64,000 nucleotides of DNA from positions 124,001 to 188,000 of the forward strand of contig CAVUFC010000026.1 of NCBI GenBank assembly GCA_963740605.1, given 5' to 3'. The notes beneath the pieces were generated by a model. That model was not told the DNA's origin, did not search any database, and saw only the letters and a list, made by a program, of their open reading frames with translations. Below are positions 56,983 to 64,000 of the stretch, piece by piece (position 1 is the first letter of the stretch; the number at the start of each line of letters is the position of its first letter). The position numbers were made by a program, and so were the translations under genes. Origin of the DNA: DASSUW01 sp963740605 (GTDB taxonomy: Bacteria > Actinomycetota > Thermoleophilia > Solirubrobacterales > Solirubrobacteraceae).

Positions 56983-57071
56983 TGGTTCTACGACCTCCGG
57001 AGGACGTCGAGTCCGTACCCCCGGGTTCGGTTGGTCCTACGACGTTCGGAAGAGATCGAGGAACCGGCTCA
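56974..57071 (-). repeat. 49-bp imperfect tandem duplication at the 3' end of hxlR
   Basis: Two adjacent copies with a period of 49 bp (56974-57022 and 57023-57071) match at 31 of the first 40 positions. The second contains the true end of the HxlR gene (FLDLFRTS and stop); the first, downstream of it, still reads as a similar end (LDVLRRS and stop). It is a small partial duplication that has diverged. Confidence 0.6.
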
Positions 57072-57648
57072 CGGACGGCCGGCTGCCCTCGACGCGGAGA
57101 TCGGACTCCGCGCCGCCGTGCCAGAGCACGGTCGCCAGCGTGCCCGGATCGGTTGCGATCGTCGCGTCCTGGCCGTGCGCGCTCCCGCGCTCGATGTCGA
57201 GCCGGTCGCCGTCGACGCGGACGGCGTAGCGGTCCTCGCCCAGGCGCACCTCGTACGTCGCGCGCAGGTCCTGACCGCGGAACATCGTCTTCAGCGCGAG
57301 CATCATCGCGTCGGCGCCCAGCGGCGCGTCCTCGGCCGGGACCGGCGCGTGACTGCCCCAGCGGCCGAGCTCCAGCACCACCGGCTCGAGCGCGCGCCCG
57401 CGCTCGGTGAGCGCATAGACCTGCGAGGCCGCGGGCGGCGGGAGCTTGTCGCGTCGGATGACGCCGTTCTCCTCGAGCTCGCGCAGGCGCTGCGAGAGCA
57501 CGTCCGGGCCAATGTGCGATAGGCCGGCCCGCAGGTCGGTGAAGCGCTTCGGGCCGAGCAACAGCTCGCGCACGACGAGCAGCGCCCAGCGCTCCCCGAC
57601 GATGTCGAGCGCGCGGGCGATCCCGCAGCGGTCACCGTAGGTGCGCAT
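57037..57648 (-). CDS. HxlR-family transcriptional regulator
   Basis: The 203-aa protein has an HxlR winged helix (DRCGIARALDIVGERWALLV, RFTDLRAGLSHIGPDVLSQR, LRELEENGVI) with the Cys near the N-terminus typical of the family, and an added C-terminal SCP2-like part (ATYEVRLGEDRYAVRVDGDR). It is divergent from a glyoxalase gene across a palindromic operator/promoter region, so it very likely controls that gene and itself. Confidence 0.92.
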   Translation of the reverse strand: MRTYGDRCGIARALDIVGERWALLVVRELLLGPKRFTDLRAGLSHIGPDVLSQRLRELEENGVIRRDKLPPPAASQVYALTERGRALEPVVLELGRWGSHAPVPAEDAPLGADAMMLALKTMFRGQDLRATYEVRLGEDRYAVRVDGDRLDIERGSAHGQDATIATDPGTLATVLWHGGAESDLRVEGSRPSVSRFLDLFRTS

Positions 57649-57670
57649 GTCCGAAGTCTATCAATCCAAG

Positions 57671-57706
57671 TAGTTGATTGGAAATTCCAACTAGATCGTG
57701 TACGGT
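57671..57706 (+). promoter_or_regulatory. Operator and leaderless promoter of the glyoxalase gene
   Basis: TTGGAAATTCCAA (57678-57690) is a perfect palindrome; TAGTTG (57671-57676) and CAACTA (57688-57693) give an overlapping outer repeat. TTGGAA (57678-57683) also serves as -35, followed after 17 nt by TACGGT (57701-57706) as -10, and the ATG comes 7 nt later. A repressor such as the divergent HxlR protein would block the -35. The region is AT-rich relative to the genome. Confidence 0.75.
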
Positions 57707-57713
57707 GGTGCAC

Positions 57714-58469
57714 ATGAGCGAACGTGACGGATACGCACCCGGCGTCCCCTGCTGGGTCGACACCTGGCAGGACGACGCGGACGCGGCGGCCTCCTTCTAC
57801 AGCGGCGTGTTCGGCTGGGACGCCGCGCGCGGCGAGTACTCGCTGTTCCAGCTGCGCGGGCGCGACGTGGCCGGCCTCGGGTCGCCGCGGCAGAACGCAC
57901 CGGCGTGGACCACGTACGTCTGGGTCGACAGCGCCGACGAAACCGCGGCGAAGGCGCGCGCGGCCGGCGGAAGGATCGTCGCCGAGCCGTTCGACAGCCT
58001 CGACGGTGGCCGCATGGCCGTGATCGCCGACCCGGGCGGCGCTGTGGTCGCGGTCTGGGAGCTCGGCGAGCACCGGGGCGCGCAGCTCGTCAACGAGCCG
58101 GGCGCGTGGGCGATGAGCATGCTCAGCACGCCGGACACGGAGACCGCGGCGGCGTTCTACGGCGAGGTGTTCGGCTGGAGCACCGACTCGTTCGAGGACT
58201 TCACGATGTTCCGGCTCGAGGGCTACGTCGGCGGCGAGCCGACGCAGCCGGTCCCGCGCGACGTGATCGCGGTCATGGCGCCCGGCGAGCAGGCGGCGTG
58301 GACGCCCGACTTCTGGGTCGCCGACGCCGACGCGGCGGCCGCGCGGGCCGGCGAGCTCGGCGGGCAGATCGTGATGGGGCCGTTCGACACGCCGGTCGGA
58401 CGCACCGCCGTGCTTGCCGACCCGGTCGGCGCGGTGTTCTCGGTCAGCAAGGTGGGACCTCCGAACTAA
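57714..58469 (+). CDS. Two-domain VOC/glyoxalase-family protein
   Basis: The 251-aa protein consists of two VOC modules: GVPCWVDTWQDDADAAASFY with GVFGWD (1-125), and MLSTPDTETAAAFYGEVFGW with FGPFDTPVGRTAVLADPVGA-like end (130-250). This resembles hydroxylase/27-kDa antigen Cfp30B-type proteins of actinobacteria. The metal ligands are not all obvious, so the reaction is open. Under control of a clear promoter/operator; regulated by HxlR in response to a reactive carbonyl or aromatic compound is a reasonable guess. Confidence 0.9.
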   Translation: MSERDGYAPGVPCWVDTWQDDADAAASFYSGVFGWDAARGEYSLFQLRGRDVAGLGSPRQNAPAWTTYVWVDSADETAAKARAAGGRIVAEPFDSLDGGRMAVIADPGGAVVAVWELGEHRGAQLVNEPGAWAMSMLSTPDTETAAAFYGEVFGWSTDSFEDFTMFRLEGYVGGEPTQPVPRDVIAVMAPGEQAAWTPDFWVADADAAAARAGELGGQIVMGPFDTPVGRTAVLADPVGAVFSVSKVGPPN

Positions 58470-58517
58470 GACCAATTGCCCGTACCGAGATCGCGGCGGA
58501 GCGGCGACCATGGAGCC

Positions 58518-58847
58518 ATGGCTACAGCGAGCGAAACGATCACCGAGGAAGTCACTTCGTGGCCGGGCGTCGAGGCCGGGCCGGGCCGGCGCGGCGAGTT
58601 CGCGTTCCGCGTCGGCCGCCGCGAGATCGGCCACCTGCACGGTGACCACGCCGCCCACTTCTCGTTCCCGAAGGCGGTCTGGGCCGAGCTGTACGAGGCC
58701 GGCCGTGTTGTCCACCACCCGGTCTTCCCAGGCAAGGAGGGCCCGGCCGCGCGCCGGATCACCGACGACGGCGACGTGCGCGAGGTGATCGCGCTGATGC
58801 GCTTGAACTACGAGCGGCTGGCGGCGCGGCTGGTCGTGACGGACTGA
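58518..58847 (+). CDS. Luciferase-domain (DUF5519-like) small protein
   Basis: The 109-aa protein has FAFRVGRREIGHLHGDHAAH and HHPVFPGKEGPAARRITDDG, the pattern of DUF5519, sometimes labelled luciferase domain because of homology to a calcium-binding region of Renilla-like proteins. It may bind small ligands through the GHLHGD motif. It follows the glyoxalase by 48 nt. The last 40 bp overlap a convergent gene. No biochemical function is known to me. Confidence 0.78.
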   Translation: MATASETITEEVTSWPGVEAGPGRRGEFAFRVGRREIGHLHGDHAAHFSFPKAVWAELYEAGRVVHHPVFPGKEGPAARRITDDGDVREVIALMRLNYERLAARLVVTD

Positions 58848-59368
58848 CGCGGACGCGACTGGCGCGGCCGCTGCGCGTACAGCGCGGCGGCCACCAGCAC
58901 GCCCGCGAGCGCGAGGCCCGTGACGATCAGCAGCCACGTCGGCGCCCCGCCGTCAGGCGGCGCGGGCGCCGGCGACGCAGCGGACTGCGGCGCCCCTGGG
59001 ACCGGGAACGGCCGCACGGCGAGCGCGTTCAGGGCTCGCTCCGCCGACGCGGGCAGCACCATCCACGTCCCGTCCTCGGCCACGAGCAGCCCGCGCGACG
59101 GCACCCACTGACTCTGCACCGTCCCGACGACGTCGCCCCCGGGCTCGGTGATCGTCGCCGTGAGGCGCACGGCGGGCGCCTGCGCGTCCGGAGGCACGGT
59201 CGGCGGGCCGCCGTTCATCAGGCCCTGCAGGATCGCCGGGTCCTTCGTCGTGACGCAGCCGCTCTCGCCGCACGCTTTGACCGCGGTGATCTCCTTGGCC
59301 GTGGCGGCGGGCGCGACCACGAGAGCGGCGAGGACGACGAGCAGTGGGATGAGATGGCGCGCGTGCAT
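58808..59368 (-). CDS. Secreted single-pass hypothetical protein
   Basis: The 186-aa protein has a signal peptide (HLIPLLVVLAALVVAPAATA), an extracellular domain of about 100 residues with a Cys pair (VKACGESGCVTTKD), a Pro/Ala-rich linker and a C-terminal membrane helix (WLLIVTGLALAGVLVAAALY) followed by an Arg-rich tail. It is thus anchored outside the cell. Family not recognised. ATG at 59368 is preceded by GGGTAT directly, which cannot serve as its -10. Confidence 0.78.
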   Translation of the reverse strand: MHARHLIPLLVVLAALVVAPAATAKEITAVKACGESGCVTTKDPAILQGLMNGGPPTVPPDAQAPAVRLTATITEPGGDVVGTVQSQWVPSRGLLVAEDGTWMVLPASAERALNALAVRPFPVPGAPQSAASPAPAPPDGGAPTWLLIVTGLALAGVLVAAALYAQRPRQSRPRQSVTTSRAASRS

Positions 59369-59414
59369 ACCCGGACTACAACGCGCGTCGCGTGCCGGTT
59401 CCCGGCGTGATGGA

Positions 59415-59776
59415 ATGCGGCCGGTGGAGCCCCAGCCTATCGTCGTGCCGCCCGGCGAGGGCCATCGCGTGGGCAACGTGGAGTTCCTCGCTCGCACCAC
59501 GGACACGCCGCGCTTCACGTTCGGGATCATCGAGATCGCCGCCGGACGTGAGCTCGAGGCCCACGTCCACCGGAACGAGGACGACGCGTTCTACATCATC
59601 GAGGGCGAGATGACGTTCCTGTTCGGCGGCCAGGAGGTGCCGGCTCCCCCGGCACGTTCGTGCTCGTGCCGCCGGGCATCGAGCACGGCTTCCGCAACGA
59701 TCAGGACCGGCCCGTGCGGATGTTCAACATCCACTCACCCGCCGGCTTCGACCGCCGCATCGGCCTCACCTCCTGA
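59415..59776 (+). pseudogene. Cupin-domain protein gene with a -1 frameshift
   Basis: The first half reads GIIEIAAGRELEAHVHRNED and FYIIEGEMTFLFGGQEVPAP in one frame, holding cupin motif 1 (HxH with downstream Glu and Gly). The second half, GTFVLVPPGIEHGFRNDQDR and FNIHSPAGFDRRIGLTS, with a perfect motif 2 (P-x-G-x2-H-x3-N), is in the next frame. Restoring one C in the run CCCCC at 59646-59650 joins them exactly. Both halves are otherwise well preserved, so this is either a very recent mutation or a sequencing error in the homopolymer. The stop is next to the nrdA remnant. Confidence 0.8.
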
Positions 59777-61045
59777 TCACTGGCACGCCTCGCAGTCCTC
59801 GCCGCGGCGCGCCGCCTCGATCGAGCACGCGGTGACGGTCGCCTTCTCGATCGACGACGCCCCGAGCGTGCGCAGGTAGTACGTCGTCTTGAGCCCCGCA
59901 TGCCAGGCGCGGCGGTACATGTGGCTCATCGCCTTCATGTCCGGCGCAGCGAGGAAGAGGTTCGGCGACTGCGACTGGTCGATCCACTTCTGCCTGCGCG
60001 CCGCGGCGTCGATCAGTGCCTCGGGCGCGAGCTGGAACGCGGTCCGGTAGCGGTCGCGGAGCTCCTCCGGCACCTCGGCGTTCAGGACCACGAAGTCGCC
60101 CGACAGGTTCGACTTGGCGAACAGGTTCTTGTACATCGGCTCGATGCAGGGCGACGTGCCCATGATGTTCGCGATCGTCGCCGTCGGGGCGATCGCGATC
60201 ACATTCGAGTTGCGCATCCCCTGGCGGCCGATCCGCTCGCGCAGCGGCGCCCAGTCGAGCCTCCCGCCGCGCGGCACGTCGACCTTCTGGCCGCGGGCTC
60301 GCGACAGCAGCTCGACCGTGTCCGGCGGCAGCAGCCCGCGATCCCACTTCGAGCCCGCGAACGACGGGTACGCACCCCGCTCGGCCGCTAGGTCGCTCGA
60401 CGCCTCGTAGGCGTAGAAGGCGATCGCCTCGATCACCTCGTCCCCGAACTGCGCCGCCTCCTCGGAGTCGAACGCCAGCCCGCGCGCGTACAGGGCGTAC
60501 TGCAGCCCCATCACGCCGAGTCCGACCGGCCGGTGGCGCATGTTCGCCGTTCGCGCCGCCTCGGTGGGATAGAAGTTGACGTCGATCACGTCGTCGAGCG
60601 CGCGGACGGCCACGCGGACGGTGGCTCGCAGCGCTGCGTGGTCCAGCGAGCCGTCGGCCGTCAGGTGCCGGTCGAGCACGATCGAGCCGAGGTTGCAGAC
60701 CGCGGTCTCCTCGGCGCTCGTGTTGAGCGTGATCTCGGTGCACAGGTTGCTCGAGTGGATGACGCCCGCGTGGTCCTGCGGGGAGCGCACGTTGCACGCG
60801 TCCTTGAACGTGATCCACGGATGCCCGGTCTCGAACAGCATCTTGAGCATCTGCTTCCACAGGTCGAGCGCCGGGATCGTCTCGCCGAACAGCTCGCCCG
60901 CCGCGACGCGAGCCTCGTACTCGGCGTAGCGCTCCTCGAACGCACGCCCGTACAGCTCGTGCAGGTCCGGGACGTCGGACGACCGGAAGAGCGTCCACGG
61001 CTCGCGCGCCTCGATGCGCTTCATGAACAGGTCCGGCACCCAGCA
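59777..61045 (-). pseudogene. nrdA: Ribonucleotide reductase large subunit, 3' half only
   Basis: About 420 residues of the R1 C-terminal part remain: WVPDLFMKRIEAREPWTLFR, the active-site loop HSSNLCTEITLNTSAEETAV with Asn, Cys and Glu, the second loop cysteine in AVCNLGSIVL, the radical-transfer tyrosines in KTTYYLRT, and the C-terminal CEACQ pair. Missing are the ATP cone, allosteric sites and the first active-site cysteine. It starts abruptly at the junction with nrdB and is in a different reading frame from it. It cannot make a working R1. Gene order on the strand is riboswitch, nrdB part, nrdA part. Confidence 0.85.
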
Positions 61046-61796
61046 CGACGAGCTCGCCGAGCAGCCGCCGGAACAGCTCGATGTGGTTGGACTCGTCCCG
61101 CAGCGTGTAGCGGAACATCGTCCCGACGCCGGGGAGCTTCCCCTGCCGGTAGAGCGACAGGATCATCCCGAACAGGTCGTAGAACTGCGTGCCCTCCATG
61201 CACTGCCCGAACACGAAGATGTTGCGGGCGAGCAGCCGGCGCGCGTCGAGGTCGTCCATGTCGAGGTCGCGCCGGAGCGCGTGCGACACGTCGGTGACGA
61301 AGCGGTTCTTGGCGACGATCGTGGGGATGCCGTCGAACATCGCCTCGCACTCGTGCGGGTCGATCCCAAGCGACGAGATCATGTACAGCAGCGAGTCGGC
61401 GTGGATGTTCTCCTCGTGCGCGTGGCGGCCGAGCACGAGCTTGAGCTCGGACGCGGTGACCAGCTCGCGGACGACGTGGATGACGTTGTCGCCGACGATC
61501 CCCTCGGCGGCCGAGAAGTAGCCGATGCCCATGCGGACGATCCAGCGATCGATCTCGCTCAGCGCCGCGCCGTCGCGCCACTGCTCGACGTCGCGCGCCA
61601 TCGGCACGTCCTCGGGCTCCCAGTGGTTGGCCTTCATCGTGCGGTACTGCTCGTACGCCCAGCTGTAGCGCAGCGGGAGCAGGTTGAATGTCATGGTCGT
61701 CCGGCCGCCGACCACGCGCTTGGCCGCCAGCGCCGCCTCGGCCTTCTCGCGATCGAGCACGAACGTGCGGTGCCCGACGGTGTAGCTGCTCTGCAT
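61046..61796 (-). pseudogene. nrdB: Ribonucleotide reductase small subunit, 5' part, truncated
   Basis: About 250 residues of an R2 protein: all six metal ligands are present (Glu98, Glu129, His132, Glu201, Glu235, His238) with EENIHADSLLYMI and RDESNHIELFRRLLG, but the C-terminal 80-100 residues including the R1-binding tail are lost. The residue at the radical-tyrosine position (His132 + 4) is Leu136 and the first ligand is Glu, which are hallmarks of class Ic (R2c) proteins. The frame runs on into nrdA sequence in the wrong frame to 59766. ATG 61796 has AAGGA 7 nt upstream and a B12 riboswitch in front. Confidence 0.85.
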
Positions 61797-61833
61797 TGCT
61801 CGATCCTTCGCTCGAGGACGACACAACGCGCGG

Positions 61834-61972
61834 CGGCCAGGCGACCGGGCTCGTCCCTCTCGTGGAGGGCTTCACCGTTGCGGGACAGCGCCGGAGTTCC
61901 ACCGGACTTCGCTGACTGCCGCGCCCCCCGGTATGCGGGGGAGCGGCAACCTACGCGGGGCCTCGGACGGAA
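61834..61972 (-). ncRNA. Cobalamin (B12) riboswitch
   Basis: On the minus strand the conserved B12 box GCTGTCCCGCAACGGTGAA (61889-61871) is preceded by the P-stem GTCCGGTGGAACTCCGGC and GCGGCAGTCAGCGAAG, and followed by the 3' closing region GCCCGGTCGCCTGGCC. The element lies between the LOG-family stop and the nrdB start, 38 nt before the nrdB ATG. In actinobacteria such switches turn off class I reductase when B12 lets the class II enzyme work; that is known for Streptomyces and here inferred. Confidence 0.9.
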
Positions 61973-61975
61973 CCG

Positions 61976-62932
61976 TCAGCCGATGTTGCGCATACGCCTG
62001 ACCAGCATCTCCGGCGCCGCGTCCAGATTCGGCCGCGCCGGCACAGCGGGGAAACGATCGAGGATCTGTTCGGGCTCGTCGCTGACGCTGAGAAGGTCGG
62101 CAAAGCCCAGCCGCTCCGCTTGTCGCTGCAACGCCGGATAGAGGCCGGTCTCCACGCAGTAGTGCTGTGTGTCGAGGAACGCCATCGGGCTGCGGCCGAA
62201 CGTGCGGTACGCGTTCTGGGCGGCGTCCTGGAAGATCTCCTGCATGGTGCCCGCGCCCCCAGGCGCGAACACGATGCCGGCGGTGGCGACGGCGAGCATC
62301 CCGTCTTCGCGGATGCTGTTCGAGAAGTACTTCGCGATGTGCGAGGCGAACTGGCTGATCGGTTCGCCGGCGATCACCCACGTGGGGATCGCCAAGCTCT
62401 CGCTGCCCGGAGCGAAGTGCTCGCGGATGCCGTCCGTCACGCCCATGAAGCCGGCCCGGTCGTCGGCGGGCGGTCCGGCGTCGGCGATCGCGTCCACGGC
62501 GACGTCGCGGTCCGCGTCCGAGCGCTCAGCCAGGAACGCGCCGAGATTCGCGGCCTCCATGATCCCGAGGCCGCCGCCTCCGACGACCAGGTACCCGCGC
62601 TTCGTCAGCGCGGCCGTCAAGTGGACCACGCGCCGGTAGTTGGGGTCGGCTGCGAGGGTGCTCGACCCGCCCATGACCCCGACCACCGGGCGGCCGGTCC
62701 GAGCGAGAAAGCGGGCCAGCGCGACATCGATGAAGTGATCGTGGGTGCATTGGGCCAGGCCCTCGTCCACGTCGGGAGCGCGCCCGCCGTGCGCCCTCAC
62801 GTAGTCGTAGATCCGCCCATCCAGCGTCACGGAGTGACCGGCTCCGGGGTGCCAGCCCTGCATCAGATCGTCGCGCGTGTACAGGCGGTCCGGGCGCAGG
62901 GCGTAGGGACGCTCGGGGTCGCCGCCCGTCAT
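61976..62932 (-). CDS. LOG-family (TIGR00730-like) Rossmann-fold protein
   Basis: The 318-aa protein has the LOG/lysine-decarboxylase-like signature: VVGVMGGSSTLAADPNYRRV, VVGGGGLGIMEAANLGAFLA and FAPGGAGTMQEIFQDAAQNA (PGGxGTxxE). True LOG enzymes release cytokinin-type bases from nucleoside monophosphates; this long version has extra N- and C-terminal parts and its substrate is unknown. ATG 62932 shares one base with the metE stop (TGATG), so it is coupled to metE. The nrd riboswitch follows. Confidence 0.9.
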   Translation of the reverse strand: MTGGDPERPYALRPDRLYTRDDLMQGWHPGAGHSVTLDGRIYDYVRAHGGRAPDVDEGLAQCTHDHFIDVALARFLARTGRPVVGVMGGSSTLAADPNYRRVVHLTAALTKRGYLVVGGGGLGIMEAANLGAFLAERSDADRDVAVDAIADAGPPADDRAGFMGVTDGIREHFAPGSESLAIPTWVIAGEPISQFASHIAKYFSNSIREDGMLAVATAGIVFAPGGAGTMQEIFQDAAQNAYRTFGRSPMAFLDTQHYCVETGLYPALQRQAERLGFADLLSVSDEPEQILDRFPAVPARPNLDAAPEMLVRRMRNIG

Positions 62933-64000
62933 CAGCGCACCGGCGCCCTCGATCGCAGCCGCCGGGCCGCCTCCATCATGTGCTCGAGCGCGGGCAGCGC
63001 CTCGTCCCACGCGCGGGTCTTGAGCCCGCAGTCGGGGTTCACCCACAACCGTTCGCGGCCGACCTGCGCCTCGGCGCGCTCGAGCAGCGCCTCGATCTCG
63101 TCCGCCGACGGCACGCGCGGGGAGTGGATGTCGTAGACGCCGGGCCCGATGTCGTTCGGGTAGTCGGGCACGTCCATGCCCGAGCGCGACGCTTCGAGCG
63201 ACAGGACGTCGGCGTCGAGTCGCGCGATGTGCTCGCCGAACGAGCCGAACTCCGAGTAGCACATGTGCGTGTGGATCTGGGTGTCCGCGCGCGCCGGCGC
63301 GACGGTCAGCCGGAAGCAGTCGACGGCCCACTCCACGTACGCCGGCTGGTCGGCACGGCGCAGTGGGAGCCCTTCGCGCAGCGCGGCCTCGTCGACCTGG
63401 ATCGCGAACGCGCCCGCCGCCTCGAGGTCGAGCACCTCGTCGCGCATCGCCAGGGCGATCTGCGTGCACGTCTCGCGCCGCGGCTGATCGTCACGCACGA
63501 ACGACCACTGGAGGATCGTCACCGGCCCGGTCAGCATCCCCTTCACCGGCCGGTTGGTGAGCCGCTGGGCGGCCTGCCACCAGCGCACGGTCATCGCGGC
63601 CGGCCGCGACACGTCGCCGAACAGGATCGGTGGCTTGACGCAGCGGCTGCCGTAGGACTGGACCCAGCCTCCGCTCGAGAACGCGAAGCCGTCGAGTTGC
63701 TCGGCGAAATACTCGACCATGTCGTTGCGCTCGGGCTCGCCGTGCACCAGCAGGTCGAGGCCGAGCCGCTCCTGGAGCTCGATCGCGTCCTCGATCCGCT
63801 CGGTGACGAACGCGTCGTAGGCGTCCGGCGTCAACGTGCCGTCGCGCAGCTCGCGGCGCGCCCCACGGATCTCGGCGGTCTGCGGGAACGAGCCGATCGT
63901 CGTGGTCGGGAGGTCGGGGAGCGGGTGGCGCTCTCGCTGCGCCTCGCGCCGCTCCTCCGGCGGCGCTGCCCGCGCATAGTCGGTGGGACGGAGCGTGGAG
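62932..64000 (-). CDS. metE: Cobalamin-independent methionine synthase (5' part beyond window)
   Basis: The visible 355 codons are the C-terminal catalytic half of MetE: PTTTIGSFPQT at the domain entry, then LVHGEPERNDMVEYFAEQLD, WVQSYGSRCVKPPIL, and the zinc ligands in HTHMCYSEF (His, Cys), LEASRSG (Glu) and NPDCGLKTR (Cys). It transfers the methyl group of methyl-tetrahydrofolate triglutamate to homocysteine. The gene reads off the right edge on the minus strand. A B12-independent enzyme next to a B12-controlled nrd locus suggests B12-responsive regulation, but the metE leader lies outside. Confidence 0.95.
   Translation of the reverse strand, partial: STLRPTDYARAAPPEERREAQRERHPLPDLPTTTIGSFPQTAEIRGARRELRDGTLTPDAYDAFVTERIEDAIELQERLGLDLLVHGEPERNDMVEYFAEQLDGFAFSSGGWVQSYGSRCVKPPILFGDVSRPAAMTVRWWQAAQRLTNRPVKGMLTGPVTILQWSFVRDDQPRRETCTQIALAMRDEVLDLEAAGAFAIQVDEAALREGLPLRRADQPAYVEWAVDCFRLTVAPARADTQIHTHMCYSEFGSFGEHIARLDADVLSLEASRSGMDVPDYPNDIGPGVYDIHSPRVPSADEIEALLERAEAQVGRERLWVNPDCGLKTRAWDEALPALEHMMEAARRLRSRAPVR

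Noticed and set aside
59766..61826. A single 686-aa protein across nrdB and nrdA
   Set aside because: After about 250 R2 residues the frame continues in nrdA DNA but not in the nrdA frame, so the rest is meaningless sequence; this is a deletion junction, not a functional fusion.

Overview
The window is GC-rich DNA (about 70% G+C by eye) with densely packed genes, many GTG and TTG starts, many 1-4 base start/stop overlaps and several leaderless-type promoters. Gene content points to an actinobacterium, most likely class Thermoleophilia (Solirubrobacterales-like): a SigB-type sigma factor with STAS and HATPase partner-switching proteins, topoisomerase IB, a stand-alone LigD polymerase, a CysO/MoeZ sulfur-carrier pair, GltBD, WS/DGAT acyltransferase, transketolase/transaldolase and a cobalamin riboswitch. 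The taxonomic placement is inference. I saw no rRNA, tRNA, CRISPR array or intact transposase.

Left part (1-8.8 kb) is regulatory: a STAS protein cut by the edge, topoisomerase IB, a sigma-factor unit flanked by two small proteins, a second STAS protein followed by a CheB-CheR/PAS pair, a Crp/Fnr-type regulator divergent from an RsbW-like HATPase, then the LigD polymerase and a 59-aa Cys-rich protein. From 8.8 to 17.1 kb come transketolase-transaldolase, a two-gene operon that looks like the plant tocopherol/plastoquinone enzymes VTE2 (homogentisate prenyltransferase) and VTE3 (MPBQ methyltransferase), and a PAS/GAF/SpoIIE phosphatase. A 45-bp hairpin element and a decayed glycosyltransferase precede gltBD (18.0-24.1 kb).

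The middle (24-45 kb) is metabolic and membrane-associated: two class-V PLP enzymes, NUDIX, a flavin monooxygenase with a TetR regulator, two proteins with possible AttH/CrtC-like folds, a hybrid histidine kinase, HAD phosphatase, FxsA, a STAS gene with an amber third codon, a DUF59 protein, WS/DGAT, TauE, a gamma-carbonic-anhydrase-like protein, acyl-CoA dehydrogenase, M28 peptidase, IspH, a CaiB-type CoA transferase, a metallophosphoesterase, a redoxin and a heme-oxygenase-like protein.

The right part (45-64 kb) holds a secreted Lys-rich protein with a clear terminator, a polytopic membrane protein coupled to a 39-aa membrane peptide, two paralogous small proteins (the first behind a textbook SigB-type promoter), a DEAH helicase with membrane segments that carries an in-frame second copy of the 45-bp hairpin element, SCO1, a NarL-type two-component pair, rhodanese-MoeB/CysO/GNAT, an MFS pump, an HxlR regulator divergent from a glyoxalase across a clear operator/promoter, a frameshifted cupin, and a cobalamin riboswitch in front of a ribonucleotide reductase locus reduced to a truncated nrdB joined out of frame to a truncated nrdA. 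A LOG-family gene and the 3' part of metE close the window.

Most notable: the two copies of the palindromic element with compensatory changes, one exactly 15 codons long inside a helicase gene; the VTE2/VTE3-like operon; the riboswitch-controlled but deleted nrdBA locus; and the SigB-type promoter driving a family of small proteins.
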